From the NCBI RefSeq assembly GCF_014207095.1, contig NZ_JACHBG010000021.1, positions 30,110 to 94,109 on the forward strand: a stretch of 64,000 nt of DNA, read 5' to 3'. This stretch comes from Martinezella lusitana. Lineage in GTDB: Bacteria > Pseudomonadota > Alphaproteobacteria > Rhizobiales > Rhizobiaceae. Both the position numbers and the translations under genes were made by a program. Below, piece after piece: positions 17,151-26,334 of this stretch; the first letter of the stretch is position 1; the number at the start of each line of letters is the position of its first letter. The notes under the pieces are model-generated. The model ran no database searches and was not told the origin of the DNA. It saw only the letters and a program-made list of their open reading frames with translations.

Positions 17151-19270
17151 ATTCCTATGCCGTGCCGGAGGGCATGGCGGTGGAGCCGGGCTCCGTCGTG
17201 CAGGTGCCGCTCGGGCCGCGGCAGGTCATCGGCGTCGTCTGGGATGGCGATGATGATGGTGGCGTCGATCCGAAGAAGCTGCGGCCGATCAGCCATGTGT
17301 TCGATTGTCCGCCGCTCGGCAAGCAAATGCGCGATTTCATCGATTGGGTTGCCACTTACACGCTGTCGCCGCCGGGGCTTGTGGCGCGCATGGCACTCCG
17401 CGCGCCCGCCGCCTTCGATCCTGAGCCGATGATCGAGGGCCTACATTTCATCGGAGGTCAGCCGGAGAGGCTGACGCCGGCCCGCGCCAAGGTAATGGAG
17501 ATTGCCGCCGATGGGTTGTCCTGGACGCGGCTTGGCCTCGCACACGCGGCCGGTGTTTCCACCAGCGTCGTCGACGGGTTGATCTCGCAAGGCATTTTCG
17601 AGACCATCTTCCTGCCGCCACCGCCGGTGGTCGCCAAGCCCGATCCGGAATTTACCGCCTCGCGGCTGCAGGGGCCGCAGAAGGATGCGGCCGACGAGAT
17701 CCTGGCCGATGTGCGCAAGGGTGAGTTCGCAGTTTCGCTGATCGACGGCGTCACCGGGTCCGGCAAGACCGAGGTCTATTTCGAGGCCATTGCCGAAACA
17801 CTGAGGCGCGGCAAGCAGGTGCTGATCCTGTTGCCGGAGATCGCGCTGACGGCAAGCTTTCTCGAGCGCTTTCAGGATCGCTTCGGCGCCAAGCCGGCCG
17901 AATGGCATTCCGATCTTGCGCCGAAAATGCGCGAGAAGGTCTGGCGTCAGGCCGTCACGGGCGAAGTCAGGGTCGTGGCCGGCGCTCGCTCGGCGCTGTT
18001 CCTGCCATTCGAGGATCTCGGCCTCATCATCGTCGACGAAGAACATGATCCTGCCTACAAGCAGGAGGATCGCGTCTATTATAATGCGCGGGACATGGCC
18101 GTGGTGCGCGGCCGCATCGGCGATTTCCCGGTCGTGCTGGTGTCGGCAACGCCCTCGGTCGAAAGCCAGGTCAACGGCCAGAGCGGGCGCTACACGACAA
18201 TCCATTTGCCGACGCGCTATGGCGATGCGGCACTTCCCGACCTGCATCTGATCGACATGCGCCGGCACGCGCCGGAGCGCGGCGGCTTCCTTTCGCCGGT
18301 GCTGTTGCGCGCGATTGGCAAGACGGTCGCCAAGGGCGAGCAGGCGCTGTTGTTCCTCAACAGGCGCGGCTATGCGCCGCTGACGCTCTGCCGTGTCTGC
18401 GGCCATCGTTTCCAGTGCCCGCAATGTTCGAGCTGGCTGGTGGAGCACCGGTTCCGCAACCAGATTCAGTGCCACCAATGCGGCTATGCCGAGCGCACGC
18501 CGGAAGCCTGCCCGGAATGCGGCACGCTCGATCATCTCGTCGCCTGCGGGCCGGGCGTCGAGCGTATTGCGGAGGAGGTGGAGCGCCACTTCCCCGACGC
18601 GCGGACGATCATGCTCTCCTCAGACATTGCGGGTGGCGTCAAGCGGCTGAGACTGGAGCTCGATGCGATCGCCAAGGGCGAGGCCGATATCGTCATCGGC
18701 ACGCAGCTCGTCGCCAAGGGTCATAATTTTCCGCTGATGACGCTGGTCGGCATCGTCGATGCGGATCTCGGCCTTGCCAATGGCGATCCGCGCGCGGCCG
18801 AACGGACATTCCAGCTCCTGTCGCAGGTCACGGGTCGAGCGGGGCGAACGGGCTTGAAGAGCCACGGATTGCTGCAGACCTATCAGCCGCAGCATCCGGT
18901 CATGCAGGCAATCGTTTCTGGCGATGCCGGTGCCTTCTACGAGCGCGAGATTTTGGAGCGCGAAAGGGCCATCTTGCCGCCCTTCGGCCGGCTGGCCTCG
19001 ATCATCGTCTCAGCCGATAGCAGGCAGGATGCGGAGGCCCATGCCCGCGGCATGCGCAACGCCGCACCGCAGGTTTCCGGCATTGCGGTGCTTGGCCCGG
19101 CCGAGGCGCCGATCGCGCTCGTGCGTGGCCGCCACCGTTTCCGCCTGCTGGTGCATGGCCGGCGCAATTCCGATATGCAGGCCTTCCTTCGAGCGATGCT
19201 GGCTCAATCACCGAAGGAGCGCGGCTCCATACAGGTGCAACTCGACATCGATCCGCAAAGCTTTCTGTGA
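17039..19270 (+). CDS. priA: primosomal protein N' (replication restart helicase)
   Basis: A 743-residue superfamily-2 3'-5' helicase that reloads the replisome at stalled forks. The N-terminal 3'BD region contains VPMPAPRAYSYAVPEGM and VVQVPLGPRQVIGVVWD. The Walker A is GVTGSGKTEVYFEA (K243) and the DEAD-like box is IIVDEEHDPAYKQEDR. The zinc-binding insert is CRVCGHRFQCPQCSSW...CHQCGYAERTPEACPEC (eight cysteines). Motif V/VI follows in DIVIGTQLVAKGHNFP and QVTGRAGR. The frame opens at 17009, but ATG 17039 is chosen because a diverged second copy of this region preserves the ATG at 15909. Length is normal, so this is the functional gene. Confidence 0.97.
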   Translation: MSKDSSDLFGALFEAAPAKSVMSRTVPVLVPMPAPRAYSYAVPEGMAVEPGSVVQVPLGPRQVIGVVWDGDDDGGVDPKKLRPISHVFDCPPLGKQMRDFIDWVATYTLSPPGLVARMALRAPAAFDPEPMIEGLHFIGGQPERLTPARAKVMEIAADGLSWTRLGLAHAAGVSTSVVDGLISQGIFETIFLPPPPVVAKPDPEFTASRLQGPQKDAADEILADVRKGEFAVSLIDGVTGSGKTEVYFEAIAETLRRGKQVLILLPEIALTASFLERFQDRFGAKPAEWHSDLAPKMREKVWRQAVTGEVRVVAGARSALFLPFEDLGLIIVDEEHDPAYKQEDRVYYNARDMAVVRGRIGDFPVVLVSATPSVESQVNGQSGRYTTIHLPTRYGDAALPDLHLIDMRRHAPERGGFLSPVLLRAIGKTVAKGEQALLFLNRRGYAPLTLCRVCGHRFQCPQCSSWLVEHRFRNQIQCHQCGYAERTPEACPECGTLDHLVACGPGVERIAEEVERHFPDARTIMLSSDIAGGVKRLRLELDAIAKGEADIVIGTQLVAKGHNFPLMTLVGIVDADLGLANGDPRAAERTFQLLSQVTGRAGRTGLKSHGLLQTYQPQHPVMQAIVSGDAGAFYEREILERERAILPPFGRLASIIVSADSRQDAEAHARGMRNAAPQVSGIAVLGPAEAPIALVRGRHRFRLLVHGRRNSDMQAFLRAMLAQSPKERGSIQVQLDIDPQSFL

Positions 19271-19379
19271 TTGGCGCGGCAGATATATTGACTGCGCCTT
19301 TCCCTGTCTGACCGGATCATGCCATAAGTCGCCGTCTCACTTACGTGATTTGCGCGCGGCTGATTTTTGAGGGTGACCG

Positions 19380-19763
19380 ATGGAGCTTTATTTTCCGACC
19401 GAATTCGGCGAGCGGCTCGCCTATTGTTCGGCCGCAGCAACGGCGCTGATCGGCTTCTTCATGATGTTTGCGCCGGGTTACACCTATCGTATTCTCAAGC
19501 TTCAGGTGCGCGAAGGACGAACGGAAGCCTACGGTGAGGCGCGCTCGGCCGGCGGTTTCATGCTCGGCTTCGGGCTTGTGGCGATCCTGCTTGCGCAGCC
19601 GATGATTTATCTTGCGCTTGGCGCGTCCTTCGGCGTCGCGGCGTTCGGCCGCATTCTCGCGATAATGTCCGACCGCGGCAGTGTAATCGTCAGTCTTCTC
19701 CTTCTGGTTGTGCAGGCGATTCTTGCCGCGCTACCTTTCCTGTACGGGCTGGGCTATATTTGA
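19380..19763 (+). CDS. small four-helix inner-membrane protein (DUF4345-like)
   Basis: A 127-residue hydrophobic protein with four likely membrane helices: about 15-35 (AAATALIGFFMMFAPG), 58-75 (GGFMLGFGLVAILLA), 78-95 (MIYLALGASFGVAAFGRI) and 103-125 (VIVSLLLLVVQAILAALPFL). The arrangement and the GRILAIMSDRG turn resemble DUF4345 proteins, whose role is unknown. It stands between priA and atpH; no operon partner is evident. About 110 bp separate it from priA. Confidence 0.7.
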   Translation: MELYFPTEFGERLAYCSAAATALIGFFMMFAPGYTYRILKLQVREGRTEAYGEARSAGGFMLGFGLVAILLAQPMIYLALGASFGVAAFGRILAIMSDRGSVIVSLLLLVVQAILAALPFLYGLGYI

Positions 19764-19847
19764 GCCGAAAAGGGCTTCTGCGCGGCCGTATTTGCACGCG
19801 CTATCCCCATGCTTTTGAATTTTTGCCATCATAAATTCGCCCGAATG

Positions 19848-19866
19848 GCGTATTCGGCGAATACGC
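19848..19866. promoter_or_regulatory. perfect 19-bp palindrome upstream of atpH
   Basis: GCGTATTCGGCGAATACGC (9-bp arms, central G) lies about 160 bp before the atpH start, in the 262-bp promoter region of the ATP synthase operon. It is the most symmetrical sequence in the gap and could be a protein operator or the start of a leader hairpin. No regulator is identified. Confidence 0.35.
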
Positions 19867-20025
19867 GTGTTGCGAGTCTCAATATCCTATGTTAGACGAA
19901 CCCCGAATTTCGGATGAGGCAGGAGCGTATTCCTGCTGATTTCTGGGGGAAATCAAAACGAATTCAAGGGCATATGGCTTCCGTTTTCCGGGAGTCGGGT
20001 TCTTGGGTTGAAATCAGGGAATTTT

Positions 20026-20592
20026 GTGCCCGTGGCAGACACATCCCAGCATGTTTCTGGCGTTGCAGAACGATATGCCTCGTCGCTGTTCGATTTGGCC
20101 CTTGAAGAGGGTGCAGTGCCGGCAGTGACTGCCGATCTCGATCGGTTCCAAGCCATGCTCGACGAGAGCGACGATCTGAAGCGTTTCGTCCTCAGCCCGG
20201 TCTTCTCGGCCGACGAGCAGGTCGGTGCGATCCAGGCACTGGCAACGAAGGTCGGCTTCGGCGCTTACGTCACCAATTTCTTGAAGCTTGTGGCCAGCAA
20301 TCGGCGCCTTTTTGCGCTGCCGGGCATGGTCAAGGCTTTCCGCATCATCGCCGCACAGCATCGCGGCGAGATTTCCGCCGAGGTTACCTCGGCTCATGCG
20401 CTCACTCAGGCGCAGGAAGATGAATTGAAGGCGGCGCTGAAGGGCGTCACCGGCAAGGACGTGGCAATAGCCGTCACGGTCGATCCTTCGATCCTCGGTG
20501 GTCTGATCGTCAAGGTCGGTTCCCGCCAGATCGATACGTCCCTTCGCACCAAACTCTCCACCCTTAAGCTTGCATTGAAAGAGGTCGGCTGA
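20026..20592 (+). CDS. atpH: ATP synthase F1 subunit delta
   Basis: The 188-residue delta subunit links the F1 head to the peripheral stalk. The start is GTG 20026 (protein begins M-P-V-A-D-T-S-Q), chosen because AGGGA lies six bases upstream and because this matches rhizobial delta subunits; a longer ATG at 20008 has no ribosome site. Recognisable blocks are GVAERYASSLFDLALEEGAV and the C-terminal SILGGLIVKVGSRQIDTSL. It overlaps atpA by one base (TGATG). It opens the five-gene atpHAGDC operon; the F0 genes are not in the window, as usual in alphaproteobacteria. Confidence 0.97.
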   Translation: MPVADTSQHVSGVAERYASSLFDLALEEGAVPAVTADLDRFQAMLDESDDLKRFVLSPVFSADEQVGAIQALATKVGFGAYVTNFLKLVASNRRLFALPGMVKAFRIIAAQHRGEISAEVTSAHALTQAQEDELKAALKGVTGKDVAIAVTVDPSILGGLIVKVGSRQIDTSLRTKLSTLKLALKEVG

Positions 20593-22121
20593 TGGATATC
20601 CGCGCCGCGGAAATTTCCGCAATTCTGAAAGATCAGATCAAAAACTTCGGCAAGGAAGCTGAAGTCTCCGAAGTCGGCCAGGTTCTCTCCGTCGGTGACG
20701 GTATCGCCCGCGTCTACGGTCTGGACAATGTCCAGGCCGGTGAAATGGTCGAGTTCCCCGGCGGCATCCGCGGTATGGCGCTGAACCTGGAAGCCGACAA
20801 CGTCGGTGTGGTTATTTTCGGCTCCGACCGCGACATCAAGGAAGGCGACACCGTCAAGCGTACCGGCGCCATCGTCGACGTTCCGGTTGGTCCGGAACTG
20901 CTCGGCCGCGTCGTCGACGCTCTCGGTAACCCGATCGACGGCAAAGGCCCGATCAACGCGACCCGCCGTTCGCGCGTCGACGTCAAGGCTCCCGGCATCA
21001 TTCCGCGCAAGTCGGTTCATGAGCCGATGTCGACCGGCCTCAAGGCCATCGACGCTCTGATCCCGGTTGGCCGCGGCCAGCGCGAGCTCGTCATCGGCGA
21101 CCGCCAGACCGGCAAGACCGCCATCATTCTCGACACGATCCTGAACCAGAAGGCCATCCACGATGCCGGTCCGGACAGCGAAAAGCTGTACTGCGTCTAC
21201 GTCGCCGTCGGCCAGAAGCGTTCGACCGTTGCCCAGTTCGTCAAGGTGCTCGAAGAGCGCGGCGCATTGAAGTACTCGATCATTGTCGCTGCGACCGCTT
21301 CCGATCCGGCTCCGATGCAGTTCCTGGCTCCGTTCGCCGGTTGCGCCATGGGCGAATACTTCCGTGACAACGCCCAGCACGCGCTGATCGGCTACGACGA
21401 CCTTTCCAAGCAGGCCGTTGCCTACCGTCAGATGTCGCTGCTGCTGCGCCGCCCGCCGGGCCGCGAAGCTTATCCGGGCGACGTTTTCTACCTGCACTCG
21501 CGTCTCCTCGAGCGCGCTGCAAAGATGAACGACGAGAAGGGCGCTGGTTCGCTCACCGCTCTCCCGGTCATCGAAACGCAGGGTAACGACGTTTCGGCCT
21601 TCATTCCGACCAACGTGATCTCGATCACCGACGGCCAGATCTTCCTCGAAACCGACCTGTTCTATCAGGGCATCCGCCCGGCTGTTAACGTCGGTCTCTC
21701 GGTTTCGCGCGTTGGTTCGTCCGCTCAGATCAAGGCGATGAAGCAGGTTGCCGGCTCGATCAAGGGCGAACTCGCCCAGTATCGCGAAATGGCCGCCTTC
21801 GCCCAGTTCGGTTCCGACCTCGATGCCGCAACGCAGCGCCTGCTGAACCGTGGTTCGCGTCTGACGGAACTCCTGAAGCAGCCGCAGTTCTCGCCGCTGA
21901 AGACGGAAGAGCAGGTTGCGGTGATATTCGCCGGCGTCAACGGCTACCTCGACAAGCTACCTGTCAACCAGGTCGGCAAGTTCGAGCAGGGTCTGCTGTC
22001 GTACCTCCGCTCGGAAGGCAAGGACATCCTCGACACCATCCGCACCGAAAAGGCCATCAGCGATGCGACGAAGGGCAAGCTCACCGCTGCTCTCGACAGC
22101 TTCGTAAAGTCTTTCACGTAA
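20592..22121 (+). CDS. atpA: ATP synthase F1 subunit alpha
   Basis: A 509-residue alpha subunit, non-catalytic nucleotide-binding partner of beta in F1. The N-terminal beta-barrel is followed by the Walker A loop GDRQTGKTAII (K175), the PAVNVGLSVSRVGSSAQ block characteristic of alpha, and a C-terminal helical domain ending in KSFT. Length and motifs are standard. It overlaps atpH by one base and precedes atpG by 29 bp. Confidence 0.98.
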   Translation: MDIRAAEISAILKDQIKNFGKEAEVSEVGQVLSVGDGIARVYGLDNVQAGEMVEFPGGIRGMALNLEADNVGVVIFGSDRDIKEGDTVKRTGAIVDVPVGPELLGRVVDALGNPIDGKGPINATRRSRVDVKAPGIIPRKSVHEPMSTGLKAIDALIPVGRGQRELVIGDRQTGKTAIILDTILNQKAIHDAGPDSEKLYCVYVAVGQKRSTVAQFVKVLEERGALKYSIIVAATASDPAPMQFLAPFAGCAMGEYFRDNAQHALIGYDDLSKQAVAYRQMSLLLRRPPGREAYPGDVFYLHSRLLERAAKMNDEKGAGSLTALPVIETQGNDVSAFIPTNVISITDGQIFLETDLFYQGIRPAVNVGLSVSRVGSSAQIKAMKQVAGSIKGELAQYREMAAFAQFGSDLDAATQRLLNRGSRLTELLKQPQFSPLKTEEQVAVIFAGVNGYLDKLPVNQVGKFEQGLLSYLRSEGKDILDTIRTEKAISDATKGKLTAALDSFVKSFT

Positions 22122-22150
22122 TCGGGCCCAAGCTCTAGGACGGACCAAGG

Positions 22151-23035
22151 ATGCCTTCACTCAAGGATCTGAAAAACCGGATCGCCTCCGTCAAGGCGAC
22201 GCAGAAGATCACCAAGGCGATGAAAATGGTCGCGGCGGCGAAGCTTCGGCGTGCGCAGGAGGCGGCCGAGGCCGCCCGGCCTTACTCGCAGCGCATGGCT
22301 GCTGTTCTGGCTAACATCTCGGCTGCCGTCAGCGATGCTGACGGTGCGCCGCTGCTGATGACCGGAAACGGCAAGAGCGATGTGCATCTGCTCGTCGTCT
22401 GCACGGCCGAACGCGGCCTTTGTGGCGGCTTCAACTCGCAGATCTCGCGCTTCGCCCGTGATCATGCCCGCAAGCTTCTGGCCGAAGGCAAGACGGTGAA
22501 GATCTTCACCGTCGGCAAGAAGGGCTATGACGTTCTTCGCCGCGAATATGCATCGCTGATCGTCGAGCGCAAGGAACTGCGCGACGTCAAGCGTATCGGT
22601 TTCGACAATGCCGATGTCATCGGCAAGCGCGTTATCGAAATGTTCGAAGCTGGCGAATTCGACGTTTGCACGCTGTTCTACTCCGAATTCAAGTCGGTGA
22701 TCAGCCAGGTGCCGACGGCACAGCAGCTCATCCCGGCTTCGGCTCCTGCCGTCGTCGAAGAAGATGCAGCCCACAAGGGCGCCGTCTACGAATACGAGCC
22801 GGATGCGGCTTCGATCCTCGCGGACCTTATCCCGCGCAACATCTCCGTCCAGATCTTCCGCGCGTTGCTCGAAAACGTCGCCGGCGAGATGGGCGCCAAG
22901 ATGAGCGCGATGGATAATGCGACGCGCAACGCTGGTGAGATGATCAATAAGCTGACGTTGAGCTACAACCGTCAGCGCCAGGCTCAGATCACCAAGGAAT
23001 TGATTGAAATCATTTCGGGCGCGGAAGCGCTCTGA
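22151..23035 (+). CDS. atpG: ATP synthase F1 subunit gamma
   Basis: The 294-residue central rotor subunit. Both diagnostic ends are present: the N-terminal helix MPSLKDLKNRIASVKATQKITKAM (given in part: IASVKATQKITKAMKMVAA), the ERGLCGGFNSQI motif in the middle, and the C-terminal MSAMDNATRNAGEMINKLTL coiled coil. It contains the alphaproteobacterial-length insert relative to E. coli gamma. It lies between atpA and atpD with 23 bp before atpD. Confidence 0.98.
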   Translation: MPSLKDLKNRIASVKATQKITKAMKMVAAAKLRRAQEAAEAARPYSQRMAAVLANISAAVSDADGAPLLMTGNGKSDVHLLVVCTAERGLCGGFNSQISRFARDHARKLLAEGKTVKIFTVGKKGYDVLRREYASLIVERKELRDVKRIGFDNADVIGKRVIEMFEAGEFDVCTLFYSEFKSVISQVPTAQQLIPASAPAVVEEDAAHKGAVYEYEPDAASILADLIPRNISVQIFRALLENVAGEMGAKMSAMDNATRNAGEMINKLTLSYNRQRQAQITKELIEIISGAEAL

Positions 23036-23058
23036 GGTTAGGAAAAGAGGGTAAGAAT

Positions 23059-24489
23059 ATGGCTGACGCAGCTACCCCCGCAGGTTCTGTCGGTAAGGTT
23101 ACGCAGGTTATCGGCGCCGTTGTGGACGTTGCTTTCGACGGCGAACTCCCGGCAATCCTGAATGCGCTTGAAACCGACAACAACGGCAATCGTCTGGTTC
23201 TCGAAGTCGCACAGCACCTCGGCGAAAACTCCGTTCGTACGATCGCCATGGACTCCACCGAAGGTCTGGTTCGCGGCCAGCCGGTCAAGGACACGGGCGC
23301 ACCGATCTCCGTTCCGGTCGGACATGAGACGCTCGGCCGTATCATGAACGTCATCGGTGAGCCGGTCGACGAAGCCGGTCCGCTGAACACTGCCAAGAAG
23401 CGCGCCATCCACCAGGATGCTCCGTCCTACGTCGAGCAGTCCACGGAAGCACAGATCCTCGTCACCGGCATCAAGGTCGTCGACCTGCTCGCTCCTTATG
23501 CAAAGGGCGGCAAGATCGGCCTGTTCGGCGGCGCCGGCGTTGGCAAGACCGTTCTCATCATGGAACTGATCAACAACGTCGCCAAGGCGCACGGTGGTTA
23601 CTCGGTCTTCGCAGGCGTGGGTGAACGTACCCGCGAAGGCAACGACCTCTACCACGAAATGATCGAATCGGGCGTCAACAAGCATGGCGGCGGCGAAGGC
23701 TCCAAGGCTGCGCTGGTTTACGGCCAGATGAATGAGCCGCCGGGCGCACGCGCACGCGTCGCTCTGACCGGTCTGACGGTTGCTGAAAACTTCCGCGATG
23801 AAGGCCAGGACGTTCTGTTCTTCGTCGACAACATCTTCCGCTTCACGCAGGCTGGTTCGGAAGTGTCGGCTCTGCTCGGCCGTATTCCTTCGGCCGTTGG
23901 TTATCAGCCGACGCTCGCTACCGACATGGGTCAGATGCAGGAACGCATCACCACCACGACGACGGGCTCGATTACCTCTGTTCAGGCTATTTACGTTCCC
24001 GCCGACGATTTGACCGACCCGGCTCCGGCAACCTCGTTCGCCCACTTGGACGCAACGACGGTTCTGTCGCGCTCGATCGCTGAAAAGGGTATCTACCCGG
24101 CCGTCGACCCGCTCGACTCCACCTCGCGCATGCTCGACCCGCTGGTCGTCGGCGAAGAGCACTACGAAATTGCTCGTAAGGTTCAGTCGACGCTCCAGCG
24201 CTACAAGGCCCTGCAGGATATCATCGCCATCCTCGGCATGGACGAACTTTCCGAAGACGACAAGCTGGCCGTTGCCCGCGCCCGCAAGATCGAGCGCTTC
24301 CTGTCGCAGCCGTTCTTCGTCGCCGAAGTCTTCACCGGCTCGCCGGGCAAGCTCGTCGCTCTCGAAGACACGATCAAGGGCTTCAAGGGCCTCGTCAACG
24401 GCGAATACGACCACCTGCCGGAAGCTGCCTTCTACATGGTTGGCTCGATCGACGAAGCGATCGAAAAGGCCAAGAAGCTGGCTGCCTAA
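23059..24489 (+). CDS. atpD: ATP synthase F1 subunit beta
   Basis: The 476-residue catalytic subunit. The Walker A loop GGAGVGKTVLI (K163), GERTREGNDLYHEM, the catalytic-glutamate region and the DELSEEDK-like segment (here DELSEDDKLAVARARK) are all present. The N-terminal 15 residues (MADAATPAGSVGKVT) are the usual rhizobial extension. Promoted with the rest of the atp operon. Confidence 0.99.
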   Translation: MADAATPAGSVGKVTQVIGAVVDVAFDGELPAILNALETDNNGNRLVLEVAQHLGENSVRTIAMDSTEGLVRGQPVKDTGAPISVPVGHETLGRIMNVIGEPVDEAGPLNTAKKRAIHQDAPSYVEQSTEAQILVTGIKVVDLLAPYAKGGKIGLFGGAGVGKTVLIMELINNVAKAHGGYSVFAGVGERTREGNDLYHEMIESGVNKHGGGEGSKAALVYGQMNEPPGARARVALTGLTVAENFRDEGQDVLFFVDNIFRFTQAGSEVSALLGRIPSAVGYQPTLATDMGQMQERITTTTTGSITSVQAIYVPADDLTDPAPATSFAHLDATTVLSRSIAEKGIYPAVDPLDSTSRMLDPLVVGEEHYEIARKVQSTLQRYKALQDIIAILGMDELSEDDKLAVARARKIERFLSQPFFVAEVFTGSPGKLVALEDTIKGFKGLVNGEYDHLPEAAFYMVGSIDEAIEKAKKLAA

Positions 24490-24566
24490 TCAGGCCAATC
24501 CATCGGCGCGCGGCATTGCCTGCGCGCCTTTGCCTTGCGAATAAGACAATCGAAAAGTGACGGGCC

Positions 24567-24974
24567 ATGGCTGACAATTTCAATTTCGAACTGGTTTCTC
24601 CGGAGCGCCTGCTGCTGTCGGAACAGGTTATCGATGTCGTCATCCCCGCCAGCGAAGGCGAGATGACGGTCATGGCGAACCATGCGCCGACCATGACCAC
24701 GATCAAGCCGGGCGTCGTCAAGGTGCATTCGGCTTCGGGCAAGAAGCAGGACTACGTCGTATTCGGCGGTTTTGCCGATATCCTGCCGACCGGTTGCACG
24801 CTGCTCGCCGAATCTGCCGTTCCGGTGGAAGATATGAGCCGCGATGAGCTGGATCGCCGCATCAATGCGGCCAAGGCTGAGCTTGAGGATGCCGAGCATC
24901 ACGAGCACAAGTCGCGCCTGGAACATTTCATCATGGAACTTACGCATCTGCGCGGCTCGATCCCGCAGGATTGA
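24567..24974 (+). CDS. atpC: ATP synthase F1 subunit epsilon
   Basis: The 135-residue epsilon subunit (rotor regulator). The N-terminal beta-sandwich holds FELVSPERLLLSEQV, VVIPASEGEMTVMANHAP-type and VFGGFADILPTGCTLLAE blocks; the C-terminal part is a helical hairpin (DELDRRINAAKAELED). It lies 77 bp after atpD and closes the operon, followed 27 bp later by an intrinsic terminator. Confidence 0.97.
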   Translation: MADNFNFELVSPERLLLSEQVIDVVIPASEGEMTVMANHAPTMTTIKPGVVKVHSASGKKQDYVVFGGFADILPTGCTLLAESAVPVEDMSRDELDRRINAAKAELEDAEHHEHKSRLEHFIMELTHLRGSIPQD

Positions 24975-25001
24975 TGCGGCCTGGCGATGATGAGTGAGAT
25001 G

Positions 25002-25028
25002 AAAGCGGTCCCTATGGGCCGCTTTTTT
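25002..25028 (+). terminator. intrinsic terminator of the atp operon
   Basis: AAAGCGG (25002-25008) pairs with CCGCTTT, with an inner CCC/GGG pair and a TAT loop, immediately followed by a run of T. It lies 28 bp after the atpC stop and is a clear Rho-independent terminator. Confidence 0.85.
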
Positions 25029-25048
25029 GTTGGAAGGCCCGGGGCGGG

Positions 25049-25118
25049 CCATCCTGGCCCTTCGAGGCTACGCCCCTTCGACAAGCCGAGGAGGCGTCGC
25101 ACCTCAGGGCGAGGATGG
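25049..25118. repeat. RIME-like intergenic inverted repeat, first half
   Basis: Arms 25049-25068 and 25099-25118 are imperfect inverted copies (CCATCCTGGCCCTTCGAGGC against GCACCTCAGGGCGAGGATGG), around a 30-base loop. The sequence type (CATCC...GAGG / CCTCAGG...GGATG) is the palindromic intergenic element common in Rhizobium and Agrobacterium genomes. It has no coding value. Recognition is by pattern only. Confidence 0.6.
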
Positions 25119-25185
25119 AGTTGGCTGGCCCGGTCATCGATACGCTTTGATGCTTCGCGGTAGTTTGGCAGCAGCGTGGGAAGAT

Positions 25186-25235
25186 CAGCCTCATGGTGAG
25201 GCGGCGCGTAAGCGCCCTCGAACCACGAGGGCGGG
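25186..25235. repeat. RIME-like intergenic inverted repeat, second half
   Basis: Contains the palindromes CCTCATGGTGAGG and CCCTCGAACCACGAGGG a few bases apart, the other half of the same rhizobial repeat family as 25049-25118. Together the two halves fill most of the gap between atpC and the LysR gene, and no gene is seen between 25029 and 25311. Confidence 0.6.
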
Positions 25236-25311
25236 TGGGGAGAGACCGTAACTGCTGCAAGCGAGCGGGTTCCTGCGCCCGGACGGCGAGAATAGCCGTC
25301 GCGAAATCGTA

Positions 25312-26217
25312 TCAGGCTTGTTGCCCTTCAAGCAGGAACCGATGCAATTGCACTGCCTCAGGGGAGAGCGAGCGAAAGCGCGGGGCGCCGAGATAGTATC
25401 CGAAGCCGCTCTCCACGCGGTCTTTGCCGATGGTGACGAGCGCGCCGGATTGCAGATATTCCTCGATGAGGCCGAGACTGCCGAGCGCTATGCCTTCACC
25501 CCTGAGGGCTGCTTCCACCGCCATGATGTAGGTCGAGAAGGAAAGCCGCGGTCGCGGCAGCTTGCCCTTCAGCGGATCGCCGATGCGGCCGAACCATTGG
25601 CGGAAACTGATCCAGTGGGCGTTGGCGCGCTCATAGTCGATGAGATCAAGCCCGGCGATGTCGACCGGTGTCAGCGCCTGCGGGTCGAGGCCGCGAACCG
25701 CCAGATAGTCGGGCGATGCGATCGGCACCAACACCTCCTTCAGCAGCGGCGTCAGGCTCCAGCGCGGGTGCTCGCCCGTGGAATAGATGATGATGAGGTC
25801 GTTGTTCTCTGAGGCGAGTTCGGAATGCACGTCCGTCGTCAGCAGGCGCACCGAGATACCCGGGCTCTCCTTGCCGAAATCCCTCAGCCGCTGCCCGAGC
25901 CAGAGATGCGAGATGGAGCCGCTTGCCGCAATGGAAATGATCTCGCCCGTCCCGGTGCGAAAAGGCTCAAGGCTTTCCTCCAGATATTCCAGCGTAGCCC
26001 GTACGCGCTGAAACAGCCGCTCACCATCCGGCGTCAGCGTCAGGTTTCGGCCGCGCCGGGTAAAGAGTGTCGCGCCGAGATGATCTTCAAGCCCCTTGAT
26101 GCGGCGGCTGACGGCGGCCTGGGTGATGTTCAGCTCGCGACCGGCGCGTGAAAAGTTCATGGCCCGCGCAGCCGCATCGAACACGCGGAAGGCCTCCAGC
26201 GGTATTTTTTCTAGCAT
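25312..26217 (-). CDS. LysR-family transcriptional regulator (GcvA-like)
   Basis: A 301-residue LysR protein. The N-terminal winged HTH is EAFRVFDAAARAMNFSRAGRELNITQAAVSRRI, typical of the GcvA subgroup, followed by the linker helix and two periplasmic-binding-like effector subdomains. It is divergent from the Fe-alcohol dehydrogenase gene 117 bp away, so it is the probable regulator of the dehydrogenase/aldehyde-dehydrogenase/dehydratase cluster. The intergenic region contains an inverted 8-mer (TTCAGATC at 26232, GATCTGAA at 26272). Effector unknown. Confidence 0.93.
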   Translation of the reverse strand: MLEKIPLEAFRVFDAAARAMNFSRAGRELNITQAAVSRRIKGLEDHLGATLFTRRGRNLTLTPDGERLFQRVRATLEYLEESLEPFRTGTGEIISIAASGSISHLWLGQRLRDFGKESPGISVRLLTTDVHSELASENNDLIIIYSTGEHPRWSLTPLLKEVLVPIASPDYLAVRGLDPQALTPVDIAGLDLIDYERANAHWISFRQWFGRIGDPLKGKLPRPRLSFSTYIMAVEAALRGEGIALGSLGLIEEYLQSGALVTIGKDRVESGFGYYLGAPRFRSLSPEAVQLHRFLLEGQQA

Positions 26218-26334
26218 CGGCCCTCCATAACTTCAGATCATCAATATTCCCGATAATTGCCTGGATTTGAAGATCTGAAATTGTGATGCAGGATTGTGAC
26301 ATCATTTTCAGGTGCTTTTCTAAGGTGATCCCGC

